Assembly (NCBI RefSeq): GCF_017355265.1
Contig: NZ_JADIJQ010000017.1
Coordinates: forward strand, 1 to 56,709
DNA length: 56,709 bases
Reading direction: 5' to 3'
DNA from: Tessaracoccus sp. SD287
GTDB lineage: Bacteria; Actinomycetota; Actinomycetes; Propionibacteriales; Propionibacteriaceae
Position 1 is the first letter of the stretch, and each line of letters starts with the position of its first letter. The translations under genes and the position numbers were made by a program. Positions 18,257 through 27,200 of the stretch are shown in pieces. The notes beneath the pieces are model-generated. The model was not told where the DNA came from. It searched no databases and saw only the letters and a program-made list of their open reading frames with translations.

Positions 18257-18259
18257 TCT
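18254..18259 (+). promoter_or_regulatory. -10 box TAGTCT for a leaderless gene
   Basis: TAGTCT is inside or just after the end of the acyltransferase gene (stop at 18256) and ends seven bases before the ATG at 18267. No Shine-Dalgarno sequence is visible. Confidence 0.4.
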
Positions 18260-18266
18260 TGCCCGC

Positions 18267-18809
18267 ATGGCAGACATTGATGACCTGATCGCATGGTTCC
18301 GCAATCGCGACCGTGACCTGTTCGACTCCTTCGCCCAGGGACCGGAGGCACCCACCGACGGCGACGTCGTCGGTTTCGAGGCTGAACTCGGTTTCCCGCT
18401 GCCGGGACAGGTCCGCGAACTTGGGCAGCACCAACTCGGTGGGCTGCTGATCGAGGCCAAGGACACCGTCTGGCCGCGGCCGCAGCGGTTCGCGGTGGGG
18501 CCTGCGTGGTCGTTCCAGTACGGGCTGCAGGTCTACTCGCTGTCGGACGGCGCGCCGGACTGGCTGCAGATGCGGGTCGCCCGTGAGGAAATGCTGCTGG
18601 ACTTTCCCGACCGCACCGACCTGGTGCCGGTGCTCAAGGTCACCCGCGACCCGGCACCGTGGGTGAGCGACGAGCACGGGACGCTGCTGAAGCTGTACCG
18701 CGACGGCCTGGAGCCCATGGGCTTCGAGGGCGGCTTCTATGACCTGGTGCTGGAGGAGATCCGACAACTGGAGTTGCGGGTGCAACGCAAGTTGGCCGGC
18801 GAAGGCTGA
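18267..18809 (+). CDS. SMI1/KNR4 (SUKH)-like protein
   Basis: 180 aa from the ATG at 18267. The N-terminal region has 'FEAELGFPLPGQVREL', the E-x2-LG-x2-LP pattern that opens SUKH domains, followed by 'SFQYGLQVYSLSDGAP' and 'DFPDRTDLVPVLKVTRDP', typical beta-hairpin segments. The C-terminus is a Lys/Arg helix. SUKH proteins often act as immunity proteins to polymorphic toxins, but no toxin lies next to it, and many solo SUKH proteins have unknown roles. Assignment is by pattern and moderate in strength. Confidence 0.55.
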   Translation: MADIDDLIAWFRNRDRDLFDSFAQGPEAPTDGDVVGFEAELGFPLPGQVRELGQHQLGGLLIEAKDTVWPRPQRFAVGPAWSFQYGLQVYSLSDGAPDWLQMRVAREEMLLDFPDRTDLVPVLKVTRDPAPWVSDEHGTLLKLYRDGLEPMGFEGGFYDLVLEEIRQLELRVQRKLAGEG

Positions 18810-18915
18810 GAACCCGCAGGCTGGTTCTCCGCGGCCCTTGCCGAGCAGGGGTGGACCGGTGGATTCTTGAAGGGTGCGGAGGGCATTGCCCACCAAACTC
18901 TCCGCGGGAGGCACC

Positions 18916-19734
18916 ATGAACCGCCCGGACGACCGTGTCGAAGCATTCCATCGCCTGCACGACGCTGGCTGCTTCCTGATGCCGAACCCGTGGGACGCGG
19001 GCAGCGCCCAGGTTCTGGAGCGACTGGGTTTCCCCGCGTTGGCCACCACCAGCGCCGGCTACGCCTGGACCCAGGGGCGGGCCGACAACGACACCGGCCT
19101 CGAGGACATGCTGGAACACCTGCGCACCCTCGCCGCCGCGGTACACGTGCCGGTGAACGCCGACTTCCAGGACGGCTACGCGTCGGACCCGGATGGAGTC
19201 GCCGAGAACGTGAGGCTCGCGTGCGCGACGGGCATTGCGGGGCTGTCCATCGAGGACGCCTCGGGCGATGCCGACGAACCGCTGTTCGGCTTCGACGTGG
19301 CGGTGGAACGCATCCGGGCGGCGCGGGCGGCCATCGACGAGAGCGGCACCGGGGTCCTGCTGACGGGACGTTCCGAGGGCTTTGTGTGCGGGCGTCCCGA
19401 CATTGACGAGACGATCCGCCGGCTGCGCGCCTACGCCGAGGCCGGCGCTGACTGCCTGTACGCACCGCGCATCTCGTCGCTGGAGCACATCTCGGCGATC
19501 GTCGAGGCCGTCGCTCCCAAGCCGGTCAACCTGCTGGTCAACGCGCCCTTCGTGACGCGTGCCGAGGCCGAACGCCTGGGGGTGCGCCGGATCAGCACCG
19601 GCGGCACGCTGGCGAGGACGGCGTGGGGCGGGTTCCTGGCGGCAGCCCAGGAAATCGTCGGCGACGGGACCTTCTCCCGGTTCACCGGACTGCCCGACGT
19701 CGAAGCGCTCTTCCAGAACGACGACCAGGGGTGA
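18916..19734 (+). CDS. Isocitrate lyase/phosphoenolpyruvate mutase family protein
   Basis: 272 aa from the ATG at 18916, preceded by GGGAGG at good spacing. 'MPNPWDAGSAQVLERLGF' is the family opening, 'NADFQDGY' near residue 85 supplies metal-binding acids, and 'GLSIEDASGD' near 112 is the ED motif. 'LTGRSEGF' and 'YAPRISSLEHI' complete the TIM-barrel pattern. The long gating loop that defines true PEP mutase or methylisocitrate lyase is not obvious, so the reaction, probably C-C or C-P bond chemistry on an oxaloacetate-like substrate, is left open. Class I aldolase follows after five bases. Confidence 0.8.
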   Translation: MNRPDDRVEAFHRLHDAGCFLMPNPWDAGSAQVLERLGFPALATTSAGYAWTQGRADNDTGLEDMLEHLRTLAAAVHVPVNADFQDGYASDPDGVAENVRLACATGIAGLSIEDASGDADEPLFGFDVAVERIRAARAAIDESGTGVLLTGRSEGFVCGRPDIDETIRRLRAYAEAGADCLYAPRISSLEHISAIVEAVAPKPVNLLVNAPFVTRAEAERLGVRRISTGGTLARTAWGGFLAAAQEIVGDGTFSRFTGLPDVEALFQNDDQG

Positions 19735-19739
19735 TCATC

Positions 19740-20618
19740 ATGGACGGCAAACAGTTCACCAAGATGGCCAGCGCGCCGGGATTCATCGCGGCGCTGGACC
19801 AGAGCGGCGGCAGCACCCCGAAGGCGCTGCGCCTGTACGGCGTCGAGGATTGGGCCGATGATGCGCAGATGTTCGAGCGCGTGCACGAGATGCGCGCCCG
19901 AATCATGTCCAGCCCGAGCTTCGACGGCGGCCGGATCCTGGGAACGATCCTGTTCCAGGACACCATGGACCGCGAGGTCGAGGGCATGCCCACAGCCCGG
20001 TACCTCTGGGACGTGAAGGGCATCGTGCCGATCATCAAGGTGGACCAGGGGCTGCTGGACGAGGCGGACGGGGCGCGGCTGATGAAGCCGATGCCCGGAC
20101 TGGACGAGCTGCTGGCGCGCGCCCGCGACCAGCACGTGTTCGGCACCAAGATGCGGTCCTGGGTCAGCGGGCCAGGGTCGGGACTGGACGCGGCGGTGGA
20201 CCAGCAGTTCGAGGTGGGACGCCAGATCCTGGCCTCGGGACTCGTCCCGATCATCGAACCCGAGATCGACATCAAGAGTGACCACAAGCAGCAGGCCGAG
20301 GCTCAGTTGCATGACGCGCTGGTCACCCACCTGGATGACCTGGGCGACGACCAGCAGGTGATGCTGAAGCTGACCCTGCCCGAGGTGGACGACCTGTACG
20401 CCGACGTTGTGGCCCACCCGCGGGTGCTGCGGGTGTTCGCCCTGTCGGGTGGATACAGCAGGGCCGAGGCCAACGAACGGTTGGCGCGACAGCACGGGGT
20501 GGTGGCCAGCTTCTCGCGGGCGCTGACCGAGGGGTTGTCGATTGGGCAGTCGCAGGAGGAGTTCGACGCAGCGCTGGACGAGTCGGTGGGGAGCATCTAC
20601 GCGGCGTCGATCACCTGA
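19740..20618 (+). CDS. fda: Fructose-bisphosphate aldolase, class I
   Basis: 292 aa from the ATG at 19740, with AGGGGTGA upstream. The N-terminal 'FIAALDQSGGSTPKAL' is the class I signature, 'IVPIIKVDQGL' follows near residue 100, 'PIIEPEID' near 173, and 'MLKLTLPE' near 208 holds the Schiff-base lysine region. Length fits bacterial class I aldolases of about 295 residues. It cleaves fructose 1,6-bisphosphate to dihydroxyacetone phosphate and glyceraldehyde 3-phosphate in the cytoplasm. It is likely co-transcribed with the PEP-mutase-family gene and is followed by a strong hairpin. Confidence 0.93.
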   Translation: MDGKQFTKMASAPGFIAALDQSGGSTPKALRLYGVEDWADDAQMFERVHEMRARIMSSPSFDGGRILGTILFQDTMDREVEGMPTARYLWDVKGIVPIIKVDQGLLDEADGARLMKPMPGLDELLARARDQHVFGTKMRSWVSGPGSGLDAAVDQQFEVGRQILASGLVPIIEPEIDIKSDHKQQAEAQLHDALVTHLDDLGDDQQVMLKLTLPEVDDLYADVVAHPRVLRVFALSGGYSRAEANERLARQHGVVASFSRALTEGLSIGQSQEEFDAALDESVGSIYAASIT

Positions 20619-20643
20619 GTCGGGCGGAGGACGTTTGGTCGGA

Positions 20644-20667
20644 TACCGGCCTCGAGGCCAGCCGGTA
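20644..20667. terminator. Bidirectional hairpin after fda
   Basis: TACCGGC at 20644-20650 and GCCGGTA at 20661-20667 are perfect complements, and the loop itself contains the 12-base palindrome GGCCTCGAGGCC. It sits in the 62 bases between the convergent stops at 20618 and 20681 and marks the left edge of the defence island. There is no T-tract. Confidence 0.5.
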
Positions 20668-20680
20668 CGTCCGGTGGGAA

Positions 20681-22393
20681 TCAGACGCTTCTACTGGTCA
20701 ACTTCGGGCAGGCGTCGGTGAGCGGACAGTTGGGACAGTCCGGGTTCGTGGAGTGGCACCAGCCCCGGCCGATCGACCAGGTCGGGCCGTCCAGGTAACC
20801 GGGACGTTCGGGGTAAAGCCGGCGGGCAGCGGCAACCACTTCACCGACCGAGTCGTGGTCGACCAACCCGGTGCGCAGGAACACCCGACGGATGTGCACG
20901 TCATAGGCCACGTCGCTGCCGTGCAGGTCCGCGATGTCGACACCCATGCGGCTCACCAGCAGTTCCACGGCCATGGCGGCCTTCTTCTGGCCGACCCATC
21001 GGAACTCGCGGAACCGGGCATCGACCTCTGACGCGGTTGAGCCTGGGGCCCAGAGCCGGCTGGCATCGCCGTCGTACTTCGAGCAGACGATGTCAGCGGC
21101 AGAGACGACCGCGCGCGACATGATGTCGGGGAAGCGATGCAGGGTTGGTGGGGTGGTGACCGCCCGAGCGACCTCGTCCGGTTCGACGCGCATCCGCCAC
21201 GGGTCGAGGTGCCCCATCCGGCGCACGAGCTCCATGGGCGCTTCCCAGGCACGTTCGGCCTTGATGCCGTGGTCGAAGACGACACCGAGCAGGAACGCGA
21301 ACGGGTCCGAAGCGAGCAGCGCGTTGGCCTCTGCGGTGTGGGCGAAGCGCAGCTGACCGCCTTGGGGCAGCTCGTAGTGGGTGCGTCGGTACTCGAGCAG
21401 GGCGGCGATGAGCTCCTGGTGCCGGGCGTGGGACGTCCGGGCGCTGGGCTCGGCTGCTACGGGAGTCGGGTGAGGTGGTGGTGCTGTCGCTTGTCGCTCG
21501 GTGCGTGACGTGCCGGAGAAGAAGTTCTTGATGGACCCCAGGACGGATCGGCCCACGGTAGGAGGTGGGGCGGACGTCGCCGCGTGTTCGGACCTCGTAG
21601 TCGCGGGCACTTGGCGTGCCTGCTCGGCCATCCACGCGATTTGCTCACCCTGGCGAAGACCGATCAAGGGCGCCACCACCGAGGCCCCGGCGGCGCGCAG
21701 GCGGTGGCCAATCGGGTCGGCATAGGCGGACGGCGCCAGGAGCAGCACTGAGATGCCGTTCAGGTCCCCGACGATCCGGGTCAGTCTCGCGAGGACCCAT
21801 TGTCCCCAGGCATCGCGGTACGCCCTGGAGGCGTCAACGAGCGCCAGATCGTAGGGAGCCAGCCATTCGTAAGGCTGGACCAGCCCGTGCTCGGCGGAGA
21901 GGACGAACCAGCGCTCCCCCTGTGACTCTGCGATAGTCCGGCGGCTCGCGAACCCGGGCGAGGTGTAGAGGTCGGCGGCAGCGCTGGGTCGGTCGCGTTT
22001 GGCACGGCCGCAGGAGACGAGGACGATGTCGTAGGTCCGGTCCGTTGCAGCAGCAGGTTCGTCGACCGCTGGGTGGTTGGGTTGAGCGGGTTCCGCGCGC
22101 GGCGTGAACGGCTGAAAGGCCAGCAGCCTCGTGGTGGATGGCACGGGCTCTGGCGTGTCACGGGCGTATCGGACGTACTCGCCTCGGGCAACTCTGGTGA
22201 TCAGCGGCGTTCGGACCGCGAACCCTGCACGGCTCTCGATGGGGGCATTCGAGGTGGCGTACTGGATGTGCGCACTCACGGTGGGCTGGTGCACCTCCGG
22301 GTGCTTGTCGGCGAACCACTTCAGGATGTCCTGACGCGCGAAGCGCTCGGGCAGGTCCTGGACCGCCAGCGCCAACAGTTCCCAGACCGTCAT
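20681..22393 (-). CDS. DUF7669-DUF6884-endonuclease III-like (HhH-GPD) fusion protein
   Basis: 570 aa. Residues about 1-77 form a winged-helix-like domain ('RQDILKWFADKHPEV', 'THITRVARGEY'-like end) resembling DUF7669. Residues about 120-245 have 'VLVSCGRAKRD', 'LYTSPGFASRR' and 'WFVLSAEHGLVQP', the DUF6884/YaaA-like pattern. Residues about 320-570 are HhH-GPD: 'WVGQKKAAM' with the lysine (K470) in the position of the endonuclease III nucleophile, 'YDVHIRRV' with the conserved Asp (D498), and a C-x6-C-x2-C-x5-C iron-sulphur signature at 546-562. The protein should bind DNA and could excise a base and cut the strand. Its place next to a restriction operon suggests defence against modified phage DNA (inference). 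Confidence 0.8.
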   Translation of the reverse strand: MTVWELLALAVQDLPERFARQDILKWFADKHPEVHQPTVSAHIQYATSNAPIESRAGFAVRTPLITRVARGEYVRYARDTPEPVPSTTRLLAFQPFTPRAEPAQPNHPAVDEPAAATDRTYDIVLVSCGRAKRDRPSAAADLYTSPGFASRRTIAESQGERWFVLSAEHGLVQPYEWLAPYDLALVDASRAYRDAWGQWVLARLTRIVGDLNGISVLLLAPSAYADPIGHRLRAAGASVVAPLIGLRQGEQIAWMAEQARQVPATTRSEHAATSAPPPTVGRSVLGSIKNFFSGTSRTERQATAPPPHPTPVAAEPSARTSHARHQELIAALLEYRRTHYELPQGGQLRFAHTAEANALLASDPFAFLLGVVFDHGIKAERAWEAPMELVRRMGHLDPWRMRVEPDEVARAVTTPPTLHRFPDIMSRAVVSAADIVCSKYDGDASRLWAPGSTASEVDARFREFRWVGQKKAAMAVELLVSRMGVDIADLHGSDVAYDVHIRRVFLRTGLVDHDSVGEVVAAARRLYPERPGYLDGPTWSIGRGWCHSTNPDCPNCPLTDACPKLTSRSV

Positions 22394-22762
22394 CCTTGAC
22401 CCCCGTCATCCAGGCACTGCACGTTCCGCTCAGCTCGCCCGGACTTCCCAACAGGACATCGAGTATGGGCTGCGGGAGCGCCGCCCGGACGATTTCCGGC
22501 ACACTTCAGAAGGTAGTCGACCGGCGGTCATGGCCATCTTGCTCACAGCTCCAATCCGCTGACAATAGGCGCCACAGACTGGACGGAGTGCTGACACGGG
22601 ACGACTCGGCATCGTCGAGTGCTGTGCCGACCCGAGATGCCCTACAGGAAATGTCGCTCGCCACCGCTACGCTCTGTGTCACCTGGCTTCCCGCGACCGC
22701 AGGAAGTATCCCACCTCCCGATGGGAAGCCCTCGGGACCGCGCTCTGGTGCGAAGGAGAGTC

Positions 22763-23962
22763 GTGGAAACATCTGGAGAGGCTCAGCCTCAAGAGGTCGC
22801 CGTCCGGCGATTGGGCAAGGAGGGCGCGGAGCTCGCGGTCTTCGAGTTCCAGGGGAGGCTCCGGGATCTCATGCTCTCGAGTTTTCGCCAAGGGTATTTG
22901 ACCACGGGTAGCTACCTCCCGGACGCGAAGGCTGTGTCAACACAAGGTGCAATGTCGATCGCCGTGGCCGGTACCTCGCTTGGTGCCACTGCCCTGTCGG
23001 CTTCGTTGGCATCCACTCTCTACGTGGCCACCGCGGATCCTTCCACGCTCATGAAGATTGGTCAGGGGCTGGGAAGCGCGGTGATGGGTACCCGCGGCAT
23101 CGTCGGCCAAGCGCCCTTCCTTCCGGTGGCTAGTTCGCTGCCGGTCGTGGCACCAATCCTCGCGATCCAGGTGCTCAACACGGCCATGATGATGCAGCAG
23201 TTCGAACAGGTGGACCGAAAACTCGACACGATCAAGAACACCCTGGACAGAGCCATCGCCAGAATCGAGGCGACTCATACAGGCGAGCTTCTCGCTAGTT
23301 CCTACACCGTCGATGACGTGTACTCGCAGTACAGCCTGGAAGGTTCCTTCTCCCAAGACATGCTCGTGCGTCTCGCCCTTGCAGAGCGGGATGTCAGGGC
23401 ACTCGCCGCCCGGTTCCGACAGCTCGTTGAAGCACGAACCACGACGAACGGCGCTGAACTCTCAGAGGTCCAGCAGGCGAACTACGACGCCCATAGCGCC
23501 ATGCTCGCCTCGTTCGTCGCGCTTCGAGTCGCCTACCTGCGTGTGTGCGTTGACATGCAGGAGAATCCGAAGTCAGTAGGTGCTTCGATGGAACGGCTGA
23601 AGGACGTCATCGAGGATGGGATCGTCTTTTGGCAGCGGCTTCAGAATCGCTCACGCATCCTCAAGAAGGAGATTCGCGAGCTCGAGAAGAAGCTCCACGA
23701 CATGAACTGGACCAACGTCTTGGGGGGCGAACGCACCAACCTCGAGAAGGAACTCGTAAAACGCAAAGCCGCCTACACCGCCACGATGGAGAGCGAGCGG
23801 GAGATCATGAGCGAGTTCCACTCGCTCATTGAGTCGGCCCAGGCTACGTCCAAAGCGCTTGAGACAGTCACGCCCACGATTGGTTCACCGACGCTCGTCT
23901 TCTGGAAGGACGAGACTGGCGAGCACTCGTTCGTGACGGAGCAGAAGCTGCTCACATCGTAA
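22763..23962 (+). CDS. Unrecognised helical protein with hydrophobic hairpin and coiled coils (defence-island orphan)
   Basis: 399 aa from the GTG at 22763, chosen because GAAGGAG lies five bases upstream and upstream sequence looks non-coding. After a charged N-terminus, residues about 55-150 are Ala/Gly/Ser/Val-rich and hydrophobic, with two or three stretches long enough to enter a membrane. They run into 'FEQVDRKLDTIKNTLDRAIA', a heptad-like coiled coil, and the rest (about 190-375) is strongly helical with long Lys/Glu/Arg stretches. No P-loop, nuclease or signal peptide is seen. This architecture recalls helical pore-forming proteins, but I cannot assign a family. It is the first rightward gene of the island, 272 bases before the helicase. 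Confidence 0.65.
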   Translation: METSGEAQPQEVAVRRLGKEGAELAVFEFQGRLRDLMLSSFRQGYLTTGSYLPDAKAVSTQGAMSIAVAGTSLGATALSASLASTLYVATADPSTLMKIGQGLGSAVMGTRGIVGQAPFLPVASSLPVVAPILAIQVLNTAMMMQQFEQVDRKLDTIKNTLDRAIARIEATHTGELLASSYTVDDVYSQYSLEGSFSQDMLVRLALAERDVRALAARFRQLVEARTTTNGAELSEVQQANYDAHSAMLASFVALRVAYLRVCVDMQENPKSVGASMERLKDVIEDGIVFWQRLQNRSRILKKEIRELEKKLHDMNWTNVLGGERTNLEKELVKRKAAYTATMESEREIMSEFHSLIESAQATSKALETVTPTIGSPTLVFWKDETGEHSFVTEQKLLTS

Positions 23963-23992
23963 GTTGTGTTGATCTTTGGCGGCTCCCGAGTG

Positions 23993-24012
23993 CCCCCCCC
24001 CAGACGCGGGGG
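23993..24012 (+). terminator. C-run/G-run hairpin after the orphan gene
   Basis: Nine C residues at 23993-24001 face GGGGG at 24008-24012 across a six-base spacer, 31 bases after the stop at 23962. It may attenuate read-through into the restriction operon. The C-run is also a possible slippage or sequencing-error site. Confidence 0.35.
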
Positions 24013-24022
24013 AAACACGCGA

Positions 24023-24028
24023 TAGGCT
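24023..24028 (+). promoter_or_regulatory. -10 box TAGGCT of the restriction operon
   Basis: TAGGCT ends six bases before a GTG at 24035, the leaderless geometry of this genome. It would place the operon's transcription start about 200 bases before the helicase ATG. No good -35 box is visible. Confidence 0.4.
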
Positions 24029-24034
24029 CCCGTT

Positions 24035-24235
24035 GTGGTCGACATCGAAGCGCATCTCCCCAGTTCCTCGGGGCGCGCGAACCTACTCCGTGCTACGCCT
24101 CGTGCGACGGCTTCGATGACCTTGAATCCCATCACCCATTCGTGGGCGGGCTGGCCGCGCCCGCACACTTCGGCACCGGTGCGCCAAGGCAGCCCTGACG
24201 TGACATCAGAGGCCTGGGAGAAGGGGGCTCGCTGA
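24035..24235 (+). CDS. Possible leaderless leader ORF ahead of the helicase
   Basis: 66 codons from a GTG placed six bases after a -10 box. The TGA stop shares its A with the helicase ATG (TGATG), so translation could re-initiate directly. Third positions are G/C-rich, but the product (Pro/Ser/Arg/Thr-rich) has no recognisable fold. Either a coupling leader or chance. The helicase ATG itself has a GAGAAGGGGG box upstream. Confidence 0.25.
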   Translation: MVDIEAHLPSSSGRANLLRATPRATASMTLNPITHSWAGWPRPHTSAPVRQGSPDVTSEAWEKGAR

Positions 24236-27200
24236 TGGAGATCATTGACAACCTCAACAAGCTGCTCGGCGACGACATCAAGGCCACGCTTACTCCCGGC
24301 TCCAAGCTCCGCATCGCCGCGTCCACGTTCTCCATCTACGCCTTCGAGGCGCTCCGCACGGAGCTCGAGGGCGTGAAGGAGCTGGAATTCATCTTCACCG
24401 CACCGACGTTCGTGGCCAGCCAGGCCACCGACAAGGTCAATAGGGCCCGCCGGGAGTTCTACATCCCGCAAAGCAAGCGTGAGTCCAGCCTCTACGGCTC
24501 CGAGTTTGAGATCCGACTGCGCAACAAGCTCACGCAGCGAGCGATCGCCCGGGAGTGCGCCGGTTGGATCAAGCAAAAGGTCACCTTCAAGTCGAACAAG
24601 ACCGGCGCAGAGATGCAGCAGTTCGCCGTTATCGATGACCGCACCGCCTACATGCCACTCCAGGGCTTCACGTCCGCCGACCTCGGCTACGAGCGCGGCA
24701 ACGCCATCTCCAACCTCGTCAACAAGATCGACGAAGCTCCGCTTGCCTCGGCCTACCTCCAGACCTTCGATCAAATCTGGTCAAGCCATCAGCATGTCGA
24801 GGACGTCACCAATCTCGTGCACGAGCACATCGCCAGCATCTACGCCGAGAACAGTCCCGGGCGAATTTATTTCCTGATCCTCTACAACCTGTTTTCAGAG
24901 TTCCTCGAGGACATCAGCGAGGATGTGCTGCCCGACGACCTCACCGGATGGCGCGACTCGCAAATCTGGTCCAATCTATACAACTTCCAGCGCGACGCCG
25001 CCATAGGCATCATCAACAAACTGGAGACGTACAACGGCTGCATCTTGGCTGACAGTGTCGGCCTTGGCAAGACGTTCACGGCCCTCGCCGTCATCAAGTA
25101 CTACGAGAGCAGAAACAAGTCGGTCCTGGTGCTCGCGCCGAAGAAGCTCGAGGACAACTGGACGACCTACAACAGCCCCTACGTGACCAACCCCTTCTCA
25201 GCCGACCGCTTCAGCTACCACGTGCTCGCCCACACCGACCTTTCTCGGGACAAGGGCTACGCCGGCCAGCTCGACCTGGCGAAGTTGAACTGGGGCAACT
25301 TCAACCTCGTCGTGATCGACGAATCCCACAACTTCCGCAATGCGGACTACTCTGAGGAGAAGGAGAGCCGGTACCAGCGGCTCATGCGCAAGGTCATCCA
25401 AAGTGGCGTGAAGACGAAGGTCCTCATGCTGTCGGCCACCCCCGTGAACAATCGCTTCAACGATCTCAAGAATCAACTGCAACTTGCCTACGAAGGCGAG
25501 TCAGAACAGCTCTCGGCAAAGCTCGACATCAGCAAGTCGATCGAGCAGGTCTTCCGCGAAGCCCAAGTCGCTTTCAAGAGATGGTCCGAGCTCGACGCCG
25601 AGGAGCGCACCACCGAAGCGATCCTGCGCATGCTGGACTTCGACTTCTTCGAACTCCTGGACGCGGTCACCATTGCCCGCTCCCGCAAGCACATCCAGTC
25701 GTTCTACGACACCGCCGACATCGGCGCCTTCCCACACCGCCTTCGGCCGGAATCGCTCCGCGAGCCGCTCACCGACCTACCGCAAGCGCCGACGTTCAAT
25801 GAGATCTTCGAGCAGCTCCAAGTCCTCAATCTCGCTGTCTACACACCACTGTCCTATGTGTATCCGAGCAGGATGCAGAAGTACGTGGACCGCTACGCGG
25901 TCCAGGGCGGCACCGCCCGGGGCAACCTCGGCATGGCCGGCCGCGAGCAAGGACTCAAGACCTTGATGACGGTCAACCTGTTGAAGCGTCTGGAAAGCTC
26001 GGTCGAGGCGTTCCGGATCACGCTCCGCAAGGTCGAGGCTGCGATAGACCACGCTCTGCAGGACCTCGATGACAAGGACGGCAGGATCGCCGACATTGGG
26101 GCTGCCTTTGGAGACATCGAGGCCGATGACGACGACTTCGAGGTCCCCACCGCTCCGTCGGTTGGCAGGAAGTACCAGATCGACCTCGAGGACATGGACA
26201 CCACGTCGTGGCGCAATGATCTGTGGCACGACCGGGAGACCATCCGCGAGCTCGTCGACGTGATGGACCTCATCACTCCGGATCACGACCGCAAGCTCCA
26301 GCGACTTCGGCAGGTCATCAGCACCAAGGTCGAAAAGCCTCTGAACGGCCACAACAAGAAGGTGCTGCTGTTCTCGGCGTTCGCCGACACCGCCCGATAC
26401 TTGTACAGCAATCTTGAGAAGACACTCCACGTCGAGCGCTCGCTCGAACTCGGCCTCGTCACCGGCGCCACCCACCCCAAGACGACCTTGGGCGACGGCT
26501 TCGACTTCCAGAAGCTGCTGACCTTCTTCTCCCCCGGCTCGAAGGACAAGGCAGCCATCTTCCAGAACGAACCCGGCGAGATCGACGTGCTGATCGGCAC
26601 CGATTGCATCTCCGAGGGACAGAATCTTCAGGACTGCGACTACGTCGTCAACTATGACATCCACTGGAACCCAGTGCGGATCATCCAGCGCTTCGGCCGC
26701 GTCGACCGCATCGGCTCTAAGAACTCCGTGATCCAGATGGTCAACTTCTGGCCCGACATCAGCCTTGATGAATACATCAACCTGAAGGAACGAGTCGAGA
26801 ACCGTATGGTGATCGCCGACCTCGCGGCAACTGCTGACGACAACCTCCTCAGCCAGGAGTCCAGCGACACCCAGTTCCGCAAGGAGCAGCTCCGCCGCCT
26901 CCAGGACGAGGTCATCGAACTAGAGGACGTACGCACGGGCGTCTCCATCACCGACCTGGGGCTCAACGACTTCCGCATGGACCTGCTCAAGTACATGGAG
27001 CAATACGGCGATCTGGCCTCTTCGCCCAAGGGCCTGCACGCAGTAGTCCCCTCCAATCTCGAGCGGGGCCTTCGCCCCGGCGTGATCTTCGCGCTGCGCA
27101 GCATCGATGACCACTCGAAGATCAACCGTCACAACCGCCTGCACCCGCACTACCTGATCTACCTCGACAACAACGGCAACGTCATCACAGACCACACCGA

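Noticed and set aside
22394..22762. N-terminal extension of the orphan helical protein to 22619
   Set aside because: The extra residues are Arg/Pro-rich and unlike the rest, and the GTG at 22763 has an excellent ribosome-binding site.
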